A stretch of DNA of 64,000 nt, from contig QJNS01000053.1 of assembly GCA_004154925.1 (NCBI GenBank), positions 301,400 to 365,399 on the forward strand, in the 5' to 3' direction. This stretch comes from Monosporascus cannonballus. Taxonomy: Eukaryota > Ascomycota > Sordariomycetes > Xylariales. A program made the translations under genes and the position numbers. Shown piece by piece: positions 48,201-62,117 of this stretch (positions are counted from its first letter, which is position 1; the number at the start of each line of letters is the position of its first letter). The notes beneath the pieces were generated by a model that had not been told where the DNA came from, did no database searches, and worked only from the letters and a program-made list of their open reading frames with translations.

Positions 48201-50833
48201 GCCTCAGTCGGAGCGAACCTCCCTCGAGTTTCCATCCCGTCATCATCGGTGTATGGAAAATGATGATATTGAAGCGCAGGGCTGTTGAAAACCTCGAGAT
48301 AATTAATTCCCCAAAACGGTTACCAGAGCCGGCAGGTCATCGGTTCTTTATCTGAATGACTATCGCCACTCTCTACATATTAGTCTGGGCAATCGAGGCA
48401 ATATTTGCCTCCTTTCCATTGTGTATGGGTGGTCCCTAGTGGTCTTGTAAAGGAAGAAAAGCCGTCAATCCGATATCTTCTGGCCGCCTGAGAGCAGTTG
48501 CAGCATATCTCCAACGCTTGACATACTCGATGAGTATTGAGGCCCAGACTGGCTATTCTCTGGACTGAGAAAGAGGATATCAGTCCATGGAACTTATCGA
48601 GAACTACACTACTTAATTGGCTGGCACCTACCGTCTCCGCGGTCCGGTCGTTCCCCCCTTCCCAATGCACGTATTTTGCTAGATCACTTGCTCTCTTATG
48701 GAAAGCTTCAGATGTCTGCTTGGACAACCCATGCCGTAGCCGAAGTTTGTCGGTTGTCATTCATCGACCCCGTTGTCTTATACTACCTCAACTGGGTTGT
48801 TAGCAAAGAAGTCTACCATGAGGTTTACCAACGTCGTACAGAGAATGTACTGGTTGTATGTAGAGCTAACTAGGTAGCCAAGGGCGATTCTTTGAGTGAC
48901 CATATCCCATGGTAGCAAGAACCAGCAGGAGGGAGTTGACATTAGATCGAACCTCCGGCATACAAACTGTCCTGACGAGAAGACAGTTCATAAAGTAGAA
49001 GTTGAGGTAAACAACCCAGCATACCCACCAGCACTAATGTGGTGTCACAGCTTATTACTAGAGTTACTATCGGTGACGATGGATAAAGCCTATAAGCATA
49101 TGAAGTCGCCGCAATCACAGGTCAAACACAAGGTGCTTACATGATGGTCCTAGATGAACGCTGTAAGCCGTATCTACAAACATAACCAGCGCCTTTGCAC
49201 GACCGACTACCTACGTAGGGCCACGAACCATTCTAATGGATTACATAGGGCTACCCAGCTATACACAACAAATCACAGGGTCTGAGGATAAATGATGGTA
49301 TTATAGGCTGTCTTTCTTGTCATGGAGGTTAGTAAACGCTTCATCCCATCAAAGCCTGTGTTCCTGGTTCTCCGTATAAGTGGGATGGATGTAGGTACGA
49401 CTGCAAAGTGATGTGACAGCAGGCATGCGGGGGATTTGTATTTCCTTAAAACACCTGCCGACAAGGATCTCAGATACTCAAGAGGGCGGGACACCGAACC
49501 ACTTCTAGAGCTCGGTCAACAGAATCGCGCCTTGTTACTTGTCTTCTACCCCACTAACAAATCTCAGATCACCATGAATTCCCCTGGGAGATCTCTTATT
49601 AACGCTTTGCACTCGGATTCTTACGGTCATATTTATCGATCTATGTAACTCCGTATGTAGACTAGAGCAGGGTCATCAGCCCTGATACCGGCTCACGGGT
49701 TAACTGACGGGCAACCGACCAGGATTGGTGAGCCTTCTTTTCTCTTCTTTACTCTTCCCAAGCCTTCGCCCATTACCTAAGTTGTGTCTAATCCTCTGCT
49801 GAGATCTGTATTCAAGTCGAGTTATGATATCTTTTACATGCCTCTGCATGATCCCAGTCAACAAGGGTGGAGTAAGAGCCAGGTAGATCTGGTGGAACTT
49901 GGAACTCCCTCAAGGATTGAGGGTTCTCTCGGACCATTCTGCCCACTATTTTCCCTAACTTATTAGCGGACTAGCGTACAGCCGGATGCTATTGATGTCC
50001 ACCAGGTTACTAGAGCTAAGCACCTAGACTGCAGTCCACCTCGGCCAACAACACAGCGCAACTCTCAGCCACTAAATCATCAGCCCACCCTCCACCATAA
50101 GACCCAGCAAACGCCCCCGAGCATTCCAGCGAAGATGCATACCTCGCCCTAAAAAGGCTCCCGAAAAGATCGAAACTAGAAAGGAGCACCTCCCACCCAA
50201 AGAACAAGCCTGCCCTTCGCCTATTTCGCCGTTCGAAAGACCAACCAAACCCAATAGGAGAATCTCTTGCCCCTTCGTTCGTCATTTGAGCCTAGTGGGA
50301 TGGATTTTCTCTAATGGGATCTCTGTAATAAAAGCCACTCAGTGAAAGCAATTCCGCACCCTATGCTTCCACTCTCGGTGTGTTTTAATTACATAAGACC
50401 AAGCAGCCTTCTTTTTTCTCTTACTTCACCACAACTTGTCAACTTCCCCTAAGTCACTGTGTATTCCCCATTTTCATCAATCAGCATATCGATTCTCCCC
50501 CAAAGAGCCGCTTGCATCATCGTCTTAGCTTTGGAGAAGTCGATTGAGACCCTACCAGGCTACCGGGTTCACCACGCTTTCCCCGGATTATGTACTGAGT
50601 TAGCGCTGCATTCGTGCGCCTTCGTTCCCGAGGGATTTTAGGGTTTATCTTGAGAGGCCCATAGAGATTTGCCTGGGGTTTTCACTTATACACCAAGAGC
50701 TTTCTCTTCCTTACCTAACCTAAACTAGGGGGAAGGATCGACCGGAAAGGTGGTAGAAGTTGTATCAGGGTCTACTCTCGCCTGGGAGACGCTTGTCGTC
50801 GTGCCGGCAATCGTCTCTTGCCCACAGAAGGTC
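45257..50833. other. Gene-poor region 45.3-50.8 kb
   Basis: About 5.6 kb with no recognised gene. The longest frame (minus, 46551-47153, 200 codons) has scattered Cys/Trp/Pro and no family resemblance, and looks like chance. A TATG-type short repeat sits near 47,688. The last several hundred bases before 50,834 are probably the promoter and leader of the bZIP gene. No tRNA, 5S rRNA or transposon signature was found by eye. Confidence 0.4.
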
Positions 50834-52263
50834 ATGTCGGACAAGATGTCTATAGACAAGAAAGAACCTACTAAGGACGGCTCCGAAGAGTCCGTACCTT
50901 CGAGCCCCGAAAATGAGCACAATGAACCCGACCGATCGTCTGTCACCCAGGAAAGTCAGCCAGCAAAGCGCAAAGGTGGTCGTAAACCTGTAAGTCAACT
51001 AGCATCCTTCTGGCACGTCCTGCCCTTCTCGTTTCGGTATATATCCGACCCCCTTTCGAGCCAGAGGATCTCCAGTCTGCACTGAGGAAGTAACTGACAC
51101 GGCAACAGATATATGCGACCTCGGAAGAGCGCAAGCAGAGAAACCGTCAAGCTCAAGCTGCGTTCAGGGAGCGTCGAACGGAATACATCAAGCAGCTGGA
51201 GGAGACCATCAGGGTCCACGAGTCTAACTTGTCTAATTTGCAAGCTGCTCACCGTAGCGCAGCAGATGAGTGCCTGATGTTACGTTATAAGAACTCCCTC
51301 CTGGAGAGGATTCTCCTAGAAAAGGGTGAGATGCTATGGCCTCGCAATACTTTCACCAAAGAATCACCTGCTGACAGCACACAAAGGTATCGACGTTCAA
51401 GCTGAGCTCCGCGCCAAAACCGGTAGCCCAAACCTTGGTCCATCTCACATGGCCCCCAACATGGTGCAACCGCCACCAATTCAACGCGCGATCTTAGGCA
51501 GGCACCACTCGCGCAGGTCCACCTCCAGCATTGCCCCTAAGCCCGAGCCAGGGATCCCTTCGCTGCCGCCACCCATCCATGGTTTTCAGCATTCTACAGC
51601 ATCCCCTAAGGCCAGGCCAACACCACCGTCCCATGGAGCTTCGCCCACGACAACTACGCCGAACTTCAGTAGCGGCCAGAGTCTAGCCTCTCCAACCACA
51701 ACCAGTCATCCAGGAATGCCTGGACCTATACCACCACATCTGAAGCCTCAGATGCCCCCGATGCCGGGTATGGTCCCCCCACAGCGCCAACCACAGATGC
51801 CACATCCTCCACGTCCACCGGCTAGCCGCGACCATGGATTCTACCCGACTCAGTCCTTCCAGAGTCACATTGAACAACTGGGCAAGCTGACCCGTTTCTT
51901 TTCCCCCTTAATAGAGCTTTGACGTCCTAGGTTTAACCCGTGAATACAGAACAGGAGTACGACGCCCCGAACGAGATGATGGAAGAAGTCGAGTCTGATA
52001 CGCCGGGTCCGAACCCCTATTCGTCCGGGTACCCGGGTGTTCAGCAGCAGCAGCAACGAGCAATGCACCTACCGCCGCCGACGACGGGTCCCCCGGGACA
52101 ACCCACGTCGGCGGCTTCCGAGCAAGGCGCCCAGACCCAAGGTCAGGGGTATCCGAGTATGAGCCAGCTACTCGATCCGGCTCTGGATTGGGATCCCTTC
52201 GGACTTAGTGCGTCGATGGCGTTCCCGACGCAGTTCAGTTTCGACACGAGCAATATGCGGTAG
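50834..52263 (+). CDS. Yap/Pap1-type bZIP transcription factor
   Basis: DNA-binding nuclear regulator; relatives are often annotated as FCR3-like. CDS = join(50834..50989, 51109..51325, 51387..51881, 51950..52263), 393 aa. Residues 45-55 (KRKGGRKPIYA) precede the basic region ERKQRNRQAQAAFRERR (59-75) with the Yap signature NxxAQxAFR. A leucine zipper follows (YIKQLEETIRVHESNLSNLQ ... CLMLRYKNSLLERILLEKG). The middle is Pro/Ser/Thr-rich, then a Gln run and an end containing SQLLDPALDWDPFGLSASM. Introns 1 and 2 are GT-AG (119 and 61 bp). Intron 3 best fits a GC-AG intron (GCAAGC at 51882 to ACAG at 51949), joining HIEQL to EQEYDAPNE. A weak GTTTCT donor at about 51893 in the same phase is the alternative and adds four residues. 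The start is the first ATG after an upstream frame without ATG. Confidence 0.88.
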
Positions 52264-55200
52264 CGGTACGTTATCCAGCATCGAGAACGCGATGCGCGGG
52301 TCGTACGGAATACGGCCTAGCAGCTTCTGCGGCAGGGGGATAAGCAACTGGCGGCAGTTGGGAGGACAAGGATATCGGGGTTCGGCATAACAGAGGACGG
52401 GCAAAGACAGATTGTAAGGGGTGAGGGGAGGGTTCGGGAGGACGACGATTCCGTAGCCAGACGCGGCGGCTCCGCTCCGATTCACACGGCGGCACGAAGG
52501 GTCCGCATCTTATTCCTATCGAGACGGCGGCATGTTTTCTGAAGCATTCAAAGGACGGCGCGGCACAATTGGCATGATACCCCACGGTCCGGCGGTCGTG
52601 TCAAAATCTTGGGGGTATTTTCTTTTCGAGTTCAACCAAAAGTTACACAAAACATACATCATCGGGACGGCAAGACGAACAAAACCTCAACGATTCCATG
52701 GATTAATGCCAGCCTACACGGTATAGTACCGATTTCGAGTCTTGCGATATATTTAGTTGGGAGGGAACGCGCAGCCCTAGAGTTCACAGGATTGCAAGTG
52801 AAAAAAGGGGGGGAGTCTCTTCCTGGAAGCTGGAACTGGCTATTATTACTATGAGGGTTTTCACGAGTCAAAAAAAAGAAAAAGGAATATTCAATGAGGT
52901 TTATGGATGTGTGGGTTATGACTATTTCTTTTCTTGCTTCGTGCAAGCCAATAAGGGTAGGCAAGTTGCCCACCTCCGAGCATCTCTACTCTTATAAGGC
53001 GTTTCGTTTGCGGTATACTAATGGCATTGTGGTGTTCTACGGATTGTTTACCAGCTGTACGGACTGGCGGCGGAACGTTGTATGTATGAATGTATCATGC
53101 TCAATTGTGACCAAGTGGGTGTGGCTACAGCAGCTGAAGTCAGCAGCTCTCACAGAAGCTCGAGCATAGAAACTTTAAGGTTCCCGATATACGTTATTAA
53201 GCTGGGTAGATTAAAAAAAATATATACCCCCCGCCCAACCCCGACATTCGACAGCCCCTCAGAGCCCGAAGTGTGATTAACGGCTTACAGCTGCATAAGA
53301 ATCCCCTTCCAGCTAGCGGAATTGCAAATACATACATAAACTTCGTCTCGGCATCACGCGAGGCACACCTCCCCCCTGGCTCTGGTCTGACTGATAATTT
53401 ACCTGCCTATCCATCCGCCCGAGGGCCCCGCCGACAGCCGCCGGCCCACCGCCGTAGCATTGACGTTCCAGCTGTCGCATTCGCACGTAGAACGCGTCGT
53501 TACAATGTCCAGTATGAATTGGGCTCCTCATTGCAGAATAGGGTGAGCTGCCCTCGCGCGTGCAGCTCTCTCTAGCCTGGAGGAGGCCACATATTGCGCT
53601 TGAGAACGGTGGACGGGAGGTTTCTCACCGTCTGGTCTTGCTAGGGCCTGGTGCAAGTAGCTGGAAAGTCAGTCACGAAGGCCTCCACATGCTTTCCGGC
53701 AACGACCAGTAGCACTAGGCCCCTCGAGACGCACACACACCGCGGCCAAAAGGAGAGAGAAGCCGGATCCAAAGGAAGCGAGAGGGTTTCTTTTTTGTGT
53801 GGTGTTCCGTGTGCAGTTGCAATCTCGATTTGCCCGAATTCGCTCGCTGGCCAAGCCCAAGCCGCCTAGCTCTCGGGTGAACTTGCCCTGTTCGGTAAAA
53901 ATGGTGCACCTGGTGCGTGACTCGTATGGTTTTGCTTGCTTCTCCACATTCGAACTCCAGTGCGGTTTCGGTGCCAAGTGGGCCTGTTCACTCGCACCAC
54001 AGCGCCAATATGCGAACCCTGCTCTGCCCTGCCCGCCCACCGTTCGTTTTGGGCCTTGGCCCCTGCCTGCTTCTTCGTCGACCTGGCTGGGCTATGTCGG
54101 CGACACGCCTCTTGGATGTCCGATGTCATTAGCAAGCAGATGCTCCGTGGAGAATTGACAACTTGGCATATCACGGGCGCACAATCGAGAGAATCGCAAC
54201 GAGTCCCCCAGTTCGATTGCGATTCGAACTAACACACATACACGCATACATGATGTTCGGACCTTAATTGTTCTCGGTTGCGGCATGTTGCAAAATAGAC
54301 GGAGTGAAGCCACGTGGCCCCGGGTGTGAATTCGCTTTGCTTGGCCAGGGCGCCCCACCACGTATCGGGGGCTGATCAGAAAAAAGGCAAAAGGCAGGCC
54401 AGACGCATCGAGACTCTCGGCATGGTCCGCGCAGTGTAGATATTCGTAACATCACAACGTTGGAGACCACCTCGCTGGGGCCCTGCGGCCATCCCGCGCC
54501 ATGCACGATGGAGCGCATTCCATTATTGGACTGAGTCACCAAGCCATCCAGGAGCATGTGAGTGACTCTGCCAGCCAGGCCCGGGTCGTAGTGCGGAACG
54601 CATTCCGCTGAAAGCTCGGGATCGAAAAGAGTCATGCACTACACTCTATAGGCAGCGACTCCTTGCCTGCTCGATATGCTGTAGCACAGTCCGAGGGGCG
54701 GAGCTTGGCTCTCCATTCATTGATGGAGGCAGCTTTCTCACTGCTCAGCCAATACTGTTCGGTCTACCCACGGCACCATCCCCACTTTCGAAACTTTGAA
54801 AACGGCGAGTCGGTATGGTGAAACACGAATGAATTGGACCCGGCGGTATGACCATTCCTTCGCTGGATGGTGAACTGTTGGAACCCACAGCGAAAACTGT
54901 CTGTGGCTTCTTCCTCGTGATGCGACGCCAGATCCAAATTGCCTACAGATCCGGAGCGCAACGTCCGGCGGCCTAGATGATCCCCGCTACTGACTGGCGA
55001 TTCGTCGCCATCTGTCGGTGTGGCCGCCATAACGAGTCTCACACGGTCTCTCGGTCAGGTGGTGCTTCGAGACGTCCCGGTATGACCACCCATGCCAGCG
55101 GTCGAACGCATGTCGTCCAGCAGAGCGCCGTGATTATATCAGACGTTCAGGTCCCCGACAGTGTTCAATGGCCACTATGCAGTCTATTGCCACTCGTGTA

Positions 55201-58200
55201 TGCGCGATGACGGGAGCATGCCATCGGTTTTCGCAAATCCGTCTTCGTGTACCAACCGGAGACAGCGAATATCTTTTCGTCGCCCCTATTGGCGTTGCTC
55301 TGGGAGATAGATGATAGCACCCACACCCTGTCCGGCTTTGACCAGCTTGGCTGTCCGACAGTCTCGCAAGCTGCCGATCAGCCCTCGAACTGTTCCGTTC
55401 CACATGTTGAGTACCACATCGAACCGCCTCGGACCATCAGTAGTCCTAAAGAAACCTAAAGAGAGAATGTCCCCTCGGCCATGCACTAGTGTCAACCTCG
55501 AAAAGAAGCGGCATGCTGCGGTAAGTGTCAGAACGATCGGCCTCCTCACTCGAGGAGCCACGTGATATCGGCGACCTAGTGCTTGAGTTTCTCGATAGGC
55601 TATGGTGCAATGGGAATGCAAGGAAGGGAAAGGAGTAAGAAACACTTGTATCCAATGGTAAGGGGTAAAAATAGTCCAGATAGGAGCCCACCACCACTTT
55701 GGCGAAGCAGGTAGCCGTGCGATAAGGGCAGATGATGAATCTGATGGTGATACGTATCTTCCAGCGTCTTATCGGAAACCAGAGACCAGGGTTTCCTGTC
55801 AGTCTGATAAATGGCGCAAAAAGTCGGAAAAGAACAACAACTTGTCAGGAACGGCCCAGGGATAGGAAATCAGATATTTATATGCGTTTGTATGTACTTA
55901 AAGTAGGTATGCTGGTCGGCGCTTGGTCCCCGTATCTCTGGGCTGGTTGGGGGGGTTTCTTGGTTCCTGTAACGCGAAAGTCTCGAGGATGAACCCAGAG
56001 ATAAGCAACCACCAGAAATGCTATTATTAACAGAAATTCTCGAATCTACTTGTCCCACACAAACGGACCCCACGGTCCCTGTCTCACTCGCCCTTTCGCT
56101 TTCTTTGCGTGCAGACACCCAAGTAAGCAGGAACAATATCTAACAAAGGAAGCAACATCCATTACGCATTTCTTCGGTCAGATTAATTCGAATTGGCCGA
56201 ACGAGAGCGGGCGAAAGAACCTTCCGTCCCGCGGAATTGCCTTTCGGGGGTAGCAGGACTGGCTGAATGCGTAATGCAACTCTCTTTTTAATTCCTTTCT
56301 AAACCCAGGGGGAGACGGCGTAGGTGTGTATGTGAGAGGTGTATGTGTGTTTTTCCGCGGGCGGTTGTTCTATGCTTAGAGATAAGCCGCGTCAGGGGCC
56401 CCTTGGGGAAACAAGGCCTGGGGAGGCTCTCTTTTCCAGCTTCCGGGGCGCGATAAGCACAGCAATAACTATTATGAAGACATAGATCTACTCAATCTTC
56501 ATCATATTACTACTCTTTTTTGAGTATCTTCATATAATCTATACTCACCTCAACTAGGCGGCCTAGCATATCCCACGGTACACCGTTGAGGCCGTCATCA
56601 AGTTGCCAGTCTGCCGCCGTCACTTAACCTCGGAGCCTGGCCAGCATTTTGAGGGCCCTTTCGCTCATCATCGTCTGAGGTATCTGTCTTACTGTTCGGC
56701 GGTGTCTCATGAACGACCTTTCAGGGTCTCAAGGAGTTAAACCGCTGCGACACCTACACCCCTATGCGCCTCAACTAGCCACTGCCATCCCTTGCTCGAG
56801 ATCTCTCTATCTCGGTAACTATATAAATATCCCCAACAAGTAATCGTTGCGATTGACGCTATAAGCTCCGCCCCTGCTAGGTAGGTCTTGACTGTGGTAG
56901 AGTATGTGGAGGTGCCTGGTAGACGGATGTTCTCACGTTCATCACTATGTGTATAGCCACCACCCGCACTACAAAACCCAGACGGCATCTGAGGAAAACT
57001 CTTCCGCGAGAATGTACAGCATAGATCATACACCGAATCAAGATGGTCAGTGATCCGAAACAAACCACACCAGGACCCGCGCAGCGCCCTCGCTGCGCTC
57101 TCTGATTATCGATGAGTGCGATTGTCGGCTTTCGCGTCCGTTCCAGAGACGAGCTCTCCGTATTCAAACTACGCAGCTAGCCGATGTTCTCTTCACGGCT
57201 GCCAGAGCGACTGTCTGCAACCATATATGCGCATCGACAGCTCTCCTCCTGGTCCACTAGGAGTATGTGAGAGCACGGTAAAGACCTTCCAGCTTGTAGA
57301 GTGTACCCTCGAAGTTGGCACCGAGTCAAGAGCCTAAAGTGCCTCAGCTAAGACACCAGGGTCGATTTTACCCCTAATCATACAACTTGATCCGCTGCCC
57401 GAACGCTGTCTTGCTTTTAGGGGTCAGATATCTGGTTCCTACGAACGCAACGCTCGCTTGGATACTAGCTCTTAATGCCGCTGCCTTTACAATTACAGAC
57501 TCTCTAACCCCAGATACGGCCCTCTCCCAAAAGGGTCATACGTGAGTTTCGATCTCACACCCACTAAGGCTTGATATTGCCACCCACAAAGAAGTGTTGC
57601 TGACGTACAGACAGAGCGGTTCAGGACCCAGTGGGTGATTGAGGCGATGGTAATCCGTTGGAATATATGGTTATATAATGCTCGAATTACCGACGATCCG
57701 AGCTCCCGGTTTTGGTATCTCATAATTAGTATTAAATTAAGATCTGGAGGCTATGAGTAGCTATGCTAGCTAACAGGAAGAGGATTATGAATGGGAAGCC
57801 TTCGAAGAGACTCACATCTACCATTCGTTTTCATCGATTGTGTCGTCTAGGCTACGCCCAGATTGGAGTTGTATTTGATGGCGGCCGCTGGAGTCCAGAA
57901 AGAGCCGATGACTGTTTGGGCGAGCGACGATAACACGGTGGGTATAATGCTTGTTCCATCCTTGACTGTTTCGTGCTGTATGATGTTCGTGATGATAGCA
58001 AAAGGAAAAGGAAAAAAGTTGGCTCTTCCAGGACCAGGTAGATGGTAAGTAGCAGTTGACAAATAGGGAAAAGGGATATAGCAGAACAGGTAAATCCAGG
58101 GAAAGGTCCTGAATCGTTGAAACATAATATTTACCCACACCTTTGTTGGCGGCCGAGACCTTCTTTCGGTCCTACGATCGATATCATGAGTTGGTTGGCA

Positions 58201-60681
58201 TTGTGACTTTTCTGGAGCCATGTCAGTTACTGCAAGGGGGCGTCGACTCCCAAAACTACATAAGTCTTGAACGATTCTGATCTTTTGACGTTTAGCACCT
58301 CTTTCCGTAGCACATATCTCTCTATGTCCATACCTAAGGCAAGGTAGAGGTAAATCCTAGGTACCGCTAACGGGAAGGTAAAAGATAAAAAAGATGACTG
58401 ATTGTTGCAGAGCTGGAATTTACTCAAGATATTTCAATGGTCTAGTTATAATGAAGCTGGCAGCCCTAGGGAACCGTTGCACGCAAGTGTTCACGGGCCT
58501 TATATTGAAATTCACGTGCTACCACTGCACCACTCGGCCACAATGATTTATTTCCTATATTGCGTATTAAAGCCAAGTTACTACGCGAGGTGAGAACTTG
58601 TCGTGTCTTGGAAGTGAAACTCAGCTGAGTATCCGCTCAGGGTTGCTAATTAATACTTGATGAGAGAAGGTCTTGCAGGATTGAAGGGGTCACGTACTTT
58701 GTCTTCGAGGCACCCACCCCCGTAACTGGATATGGAATTCTATTGAACTTGTCGAAAGCCTGATGCAGGTCGATATTCCTCCAGCTTCTTCCCATATTTA
58801 TCAAGCCCCAAGGAAAGCTTTATTGTTCTGGCTAGGAATAGCTACTCAAGATCAAAAGACTATCCTAGGGGCTGATAACTCCCATCCACTACTGTCAATA
58901 CCTCATCCTTCTACACTAAGACAGACTAGAGTCATTCTCGGGAAGCATTTCACCACTTGCTTGAGGTGAACCTATGTACTAGATGAAGAAAAATAACAAT
59001 ACGTCTGTTACAAACGAAAATATCAGACGCTCATGTATCACTTGTGCCAACATGTCGAGGTCGAGGTATGCGTATTTTCCCAAAAGTGACAGTCTTCCAC
59101 AACATTCATAGCTGGGAAGCTGTTCCTCATCCCGGGAAGTACCTGTCTTTGGTCCATATTGATACTATATACTCATATTTATGGATTAAGTGGCTGCTCA
59201 TAATCAGATTAAACGGTGGATTGAATATCCGAAATTGTGCATCTCAACCGCAATATTCAGAACTATATTGGGCCATGAAACTCGTCTTCTTTTGCCGCTT
59301 CCTCTCACGAATGGCATATAAGGAATAATAAGAGGGCTGTTCCCACAGGTTCCAACTTGAGAGCAGCACTTCAAGCAGGGCAACCATCCAAGTTTGCTCA
59401 GGGCTTTCCAACAGTGGAAGCTTATGGACTTGTGCCATCTCGTGATCAATTTCCTTACTAAAGCATATTTCTTTAACCCGACAATCCCCCTCAGTCCACG
59501 TTAGGATTGCTTCCATTTGCCATTTGCGTTTGCTGAAGAAGTCGGACTTTCCGTGCAGCTTGTGGCAGGATTACGCATCTAACACAGGCCGGATTGAAGG
59601 GGTAACCATGGTCAAGGACTGACTAAAAACACCCCGAATGATAGATAGCGGGACCTTATAATACGCGGTTGCCTGTGATACCCAGAAAACAAGATAGTTC
59701 CAGTAGCTGTTATATTGATTGATCTGGAAGGATCAGATTTCAATATCTGTGACCCCTGTGGACCCGCAGCTGACGTCGGGTTGATATTACCCGTGGGGGC
59801 GGAAGATCGAGCGACGCCGTCATGGCCCCATCGCTGCCCGCATTACTGCTCGAAGCTCTTGAATAAAAGTTTGAGGGGATCAATCAATTATTAGCACCAC
59901 GGATGGCCTCAGAATCCTAAAGGGTTACCTCGTGATTCACAAACGCAGGTTTTGCTCAAGGGAGGATGTATAAGTGGAGCAAGGAGCATTGAGTTGGCTC
60001 TACTAAGTACCTAACATTAATAAAGGTACGTACCTCCGTTAGTAAGATGATCCGCGGGTGAACCCCCCCAAGCTTAAATGACGTTTTTTTTTAGCCCTAT
60101 CGAGAGCCCACCAAGCAATTTTGAAAGCTTTCGGGGGTGGGTTTTGGTGAATAAAAAATCCATCTCCGTTTAAGCGAGCCCGACTTTTGAATCAGGGCAA
60201 ATGATCGAATGAGCTTGCGCCGTTGGAAAGAGACCGGGGGAAAATAAAGAAGCTCTCAAGAAAGTTCAACAGCCCAAAAATTCCCCGCAAATATACGAAA
60301 TACCTACCACCACCTCCCACTACCATTAGTCTACCACTAACCACCACCACCACCACCAACCCGCACAAGCAACCCGCCCACCATAACACACCTGGGCAAC
60401 TAAAATTCACCTGCTTTGGGCTTGTATGGCTTGTCGGGCAAGACCAGCAGATTAGATTACGTTGACCACTCACTTCCACCCAAACTCTCTTCCCCCTCCA
60501 CCCACCCGAAAATTCCGATCGCGAAGTTGTTGTCGACGGCTCAATTTCCACCTCTGTAGCCATAAGGATATGACCTACTGCTAGGCCGTATCCTCCCCCC
60601 TCGTTGCAAACCAATCCATTGGCCTGATTGTCGTCCCCGAAAGCTACGCCTTGCTGAAAGGCGAAATAAACTGGCGGCAAG
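52264..60681. other. Gene-poor region 52.3-60.7 kb
   Basis: About 8.4 kb without a gene I can support. Weak minus-strand frames at 54764-55042 and 54264-54635 (the latter starting MTLFDPELSAECVPHYDPG) look mildly protein-like and could be exons of a small unknown gene, but no splice model was convincing. CCA-rich leader sequence occurs near 60,300-60,365 before STM1. No tRNA, rRNA, transposase-like or long-repeat signal was seen. Confidence 0.4.
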
Positions 60682-62117
60682 ATGTCTGTCGCCTCCAAGG
60701 TACGTCACGGGTCCCCGTCAATTGATACCATCTCCAGGTACAACCCAGGACCATGTATTACAATTTCGTTCTGACTTGAATTGGAATGATGATCCGTAGA
60801 GTGAGCTAACAACGCTTGGTAGAACCTTTTCGCCCTCCTCGGTATGCGCCTTGTCCAGTTTCAATCAACGCGGGGCTCCAGTGAAAAATCTGCGCTTTGG
60901 CTTGGACCAGATTTATCACTGCTTGTTATGAGTTACCACTGACATGGATGTCCGTTTTGACTAGGCAATGACGAGGAGGATGATACGCCCAAGGCTCCCG
61001 TGAAGACGGTCGACAAGAATACCATGCGCAGTACCAAGCGCAATGTCGAACCTGAGGCGCCCACGAAGCCCGCCGGTAATGCTGGCCCCCGACGTGCAGG
61101 CCCTGGAGGCAACGAGGGAGGTCAGTACATCTTAAATTCTTCGTTCTCCATTTGTTCTCCGTATTCGAACCCGTCCGAGCTGACATATATGTCTCCATAC
61201 TCAGCTTTCCGTGACCGTAACGCCGGTAGCGCCAGCAACCACCGCAAGCCAGTCGAGGAGGTCTCCCGGCCCGGTGTTAAGGGCGGCCGTGGAGCGCGCG
61301 AGCAAGGAGGTGAGACATGGACAATCCCTCGAGCTAGCCAGGCGATGGCTGGTATTTTTGAGGACGATCGTTGCTGACGTAACACACACAGGCCGTGGTG
61401 GTCGCTACCCGCGTACCCGCGATGACAGGCATGCCAAGAATTTCAACACGTGAGTCTCTCGCACTTAACCTACTTTCGGCCCCGTTAACGCTCCTTTACA
61501 GTGGCAACTCCGAGAAGCAGGCAGCCCAGTCTTGGGGCGCCACTGATGGCGACGCTGAGCAGAAGGATGAACAGGTCGGCGAGCAGATCGCCCAGTCGGA
61601 GCTTAAGGAAGCTATTGCTGAGGACGCCGAGACCCCCGCTGCTGAGCCCGAGCCCGAGGACAAGAGCATCTCTTACGCCGAATACCTTGCTCAGCAGGCC
61701 GAGAAGAAGCTTGCCTTGAGCACTTCGCTCGAACCCCGCAAGCCTAACGAGGGCAGCAAGGACGACAAGAAGTGGGCCAACGCTAAGGAGCTCACCAAGG
61801 ATGACGACAATGAGTTCATCGCTGGCTCCGGCGGCAAGTCTAAGCGTGAGCGTGAGCGCAAGACCAAGCAGATTGTCGAGATTGACCAACGCTATGTCGA
61901 GCCGGACCGCCCTCGTGGCGGACGTGGTGGCGCTCGTGGTGGCGCACGAGGCGAGGGCCGTGGTGGGCGCGGTCGCGGCGAGGGTCGCGGTGGTGAGGGT
62001 CGTGGCGAGGGTCGCGGCGGCCGTGGCCGAGGCGAGGGCCGTGGCGGTCGCGGAGGCCGTGAGGGCGCTTCCTTCAACGCTATTGACGAGTCCGCCTTCC
62101 CTAGCCTCGGCTCCTAA
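60682..62117 (+). CDS. STM1: STM1 / SERBP1-like ribosome-associated RGG protein
   Basis: Binds 80S ribosomes and mRNA, and in yeast preserves idle ribosomes under nutrient stress. CDS = join(60682..60699, 60823..60841, 60965..61120, 61205..61309, 61392..61449, 61502..62117), 323 aa with five small GT-AG introns. The tiny first exons give MSVASK-NLFALL-GNDEEDDTP, the classic fungal STM1 start. Then come a basic part (VDKNTMRSTKRNVEPEAP, AFRDRNAGSASNHRKPVEE, RGGRYPRTRDDRHAKNFNTG), an acidic helix-rich middle, the HABP4/PAI-RBP1 block SYAEYLAQQAEKKLALS, the KRERERKTKQIVEIDQRYVE segment, and a long RGG/RGE repeat (about residues 255-310) ending FNAIDESAFPSLGS. All exon phases agree. The many small 5' exons are usual for this gene. 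Confidence 0.93.

Noticed and set aside
57530..57575. GTGAG/CTCAC hairpin with a TTTCGAT loop resembling a T-arm
   Set aside because: The loop lacks the TTC start of a T-loop, and no rest of a tRNA is present.
60192..60698. 168-codon minus frame opposite the STM1 leader
   Set aside because: Runs antisense through the CCA-rich leader, giving Val/Gly-rich low-complexity text; STM1 on plus is well supported.
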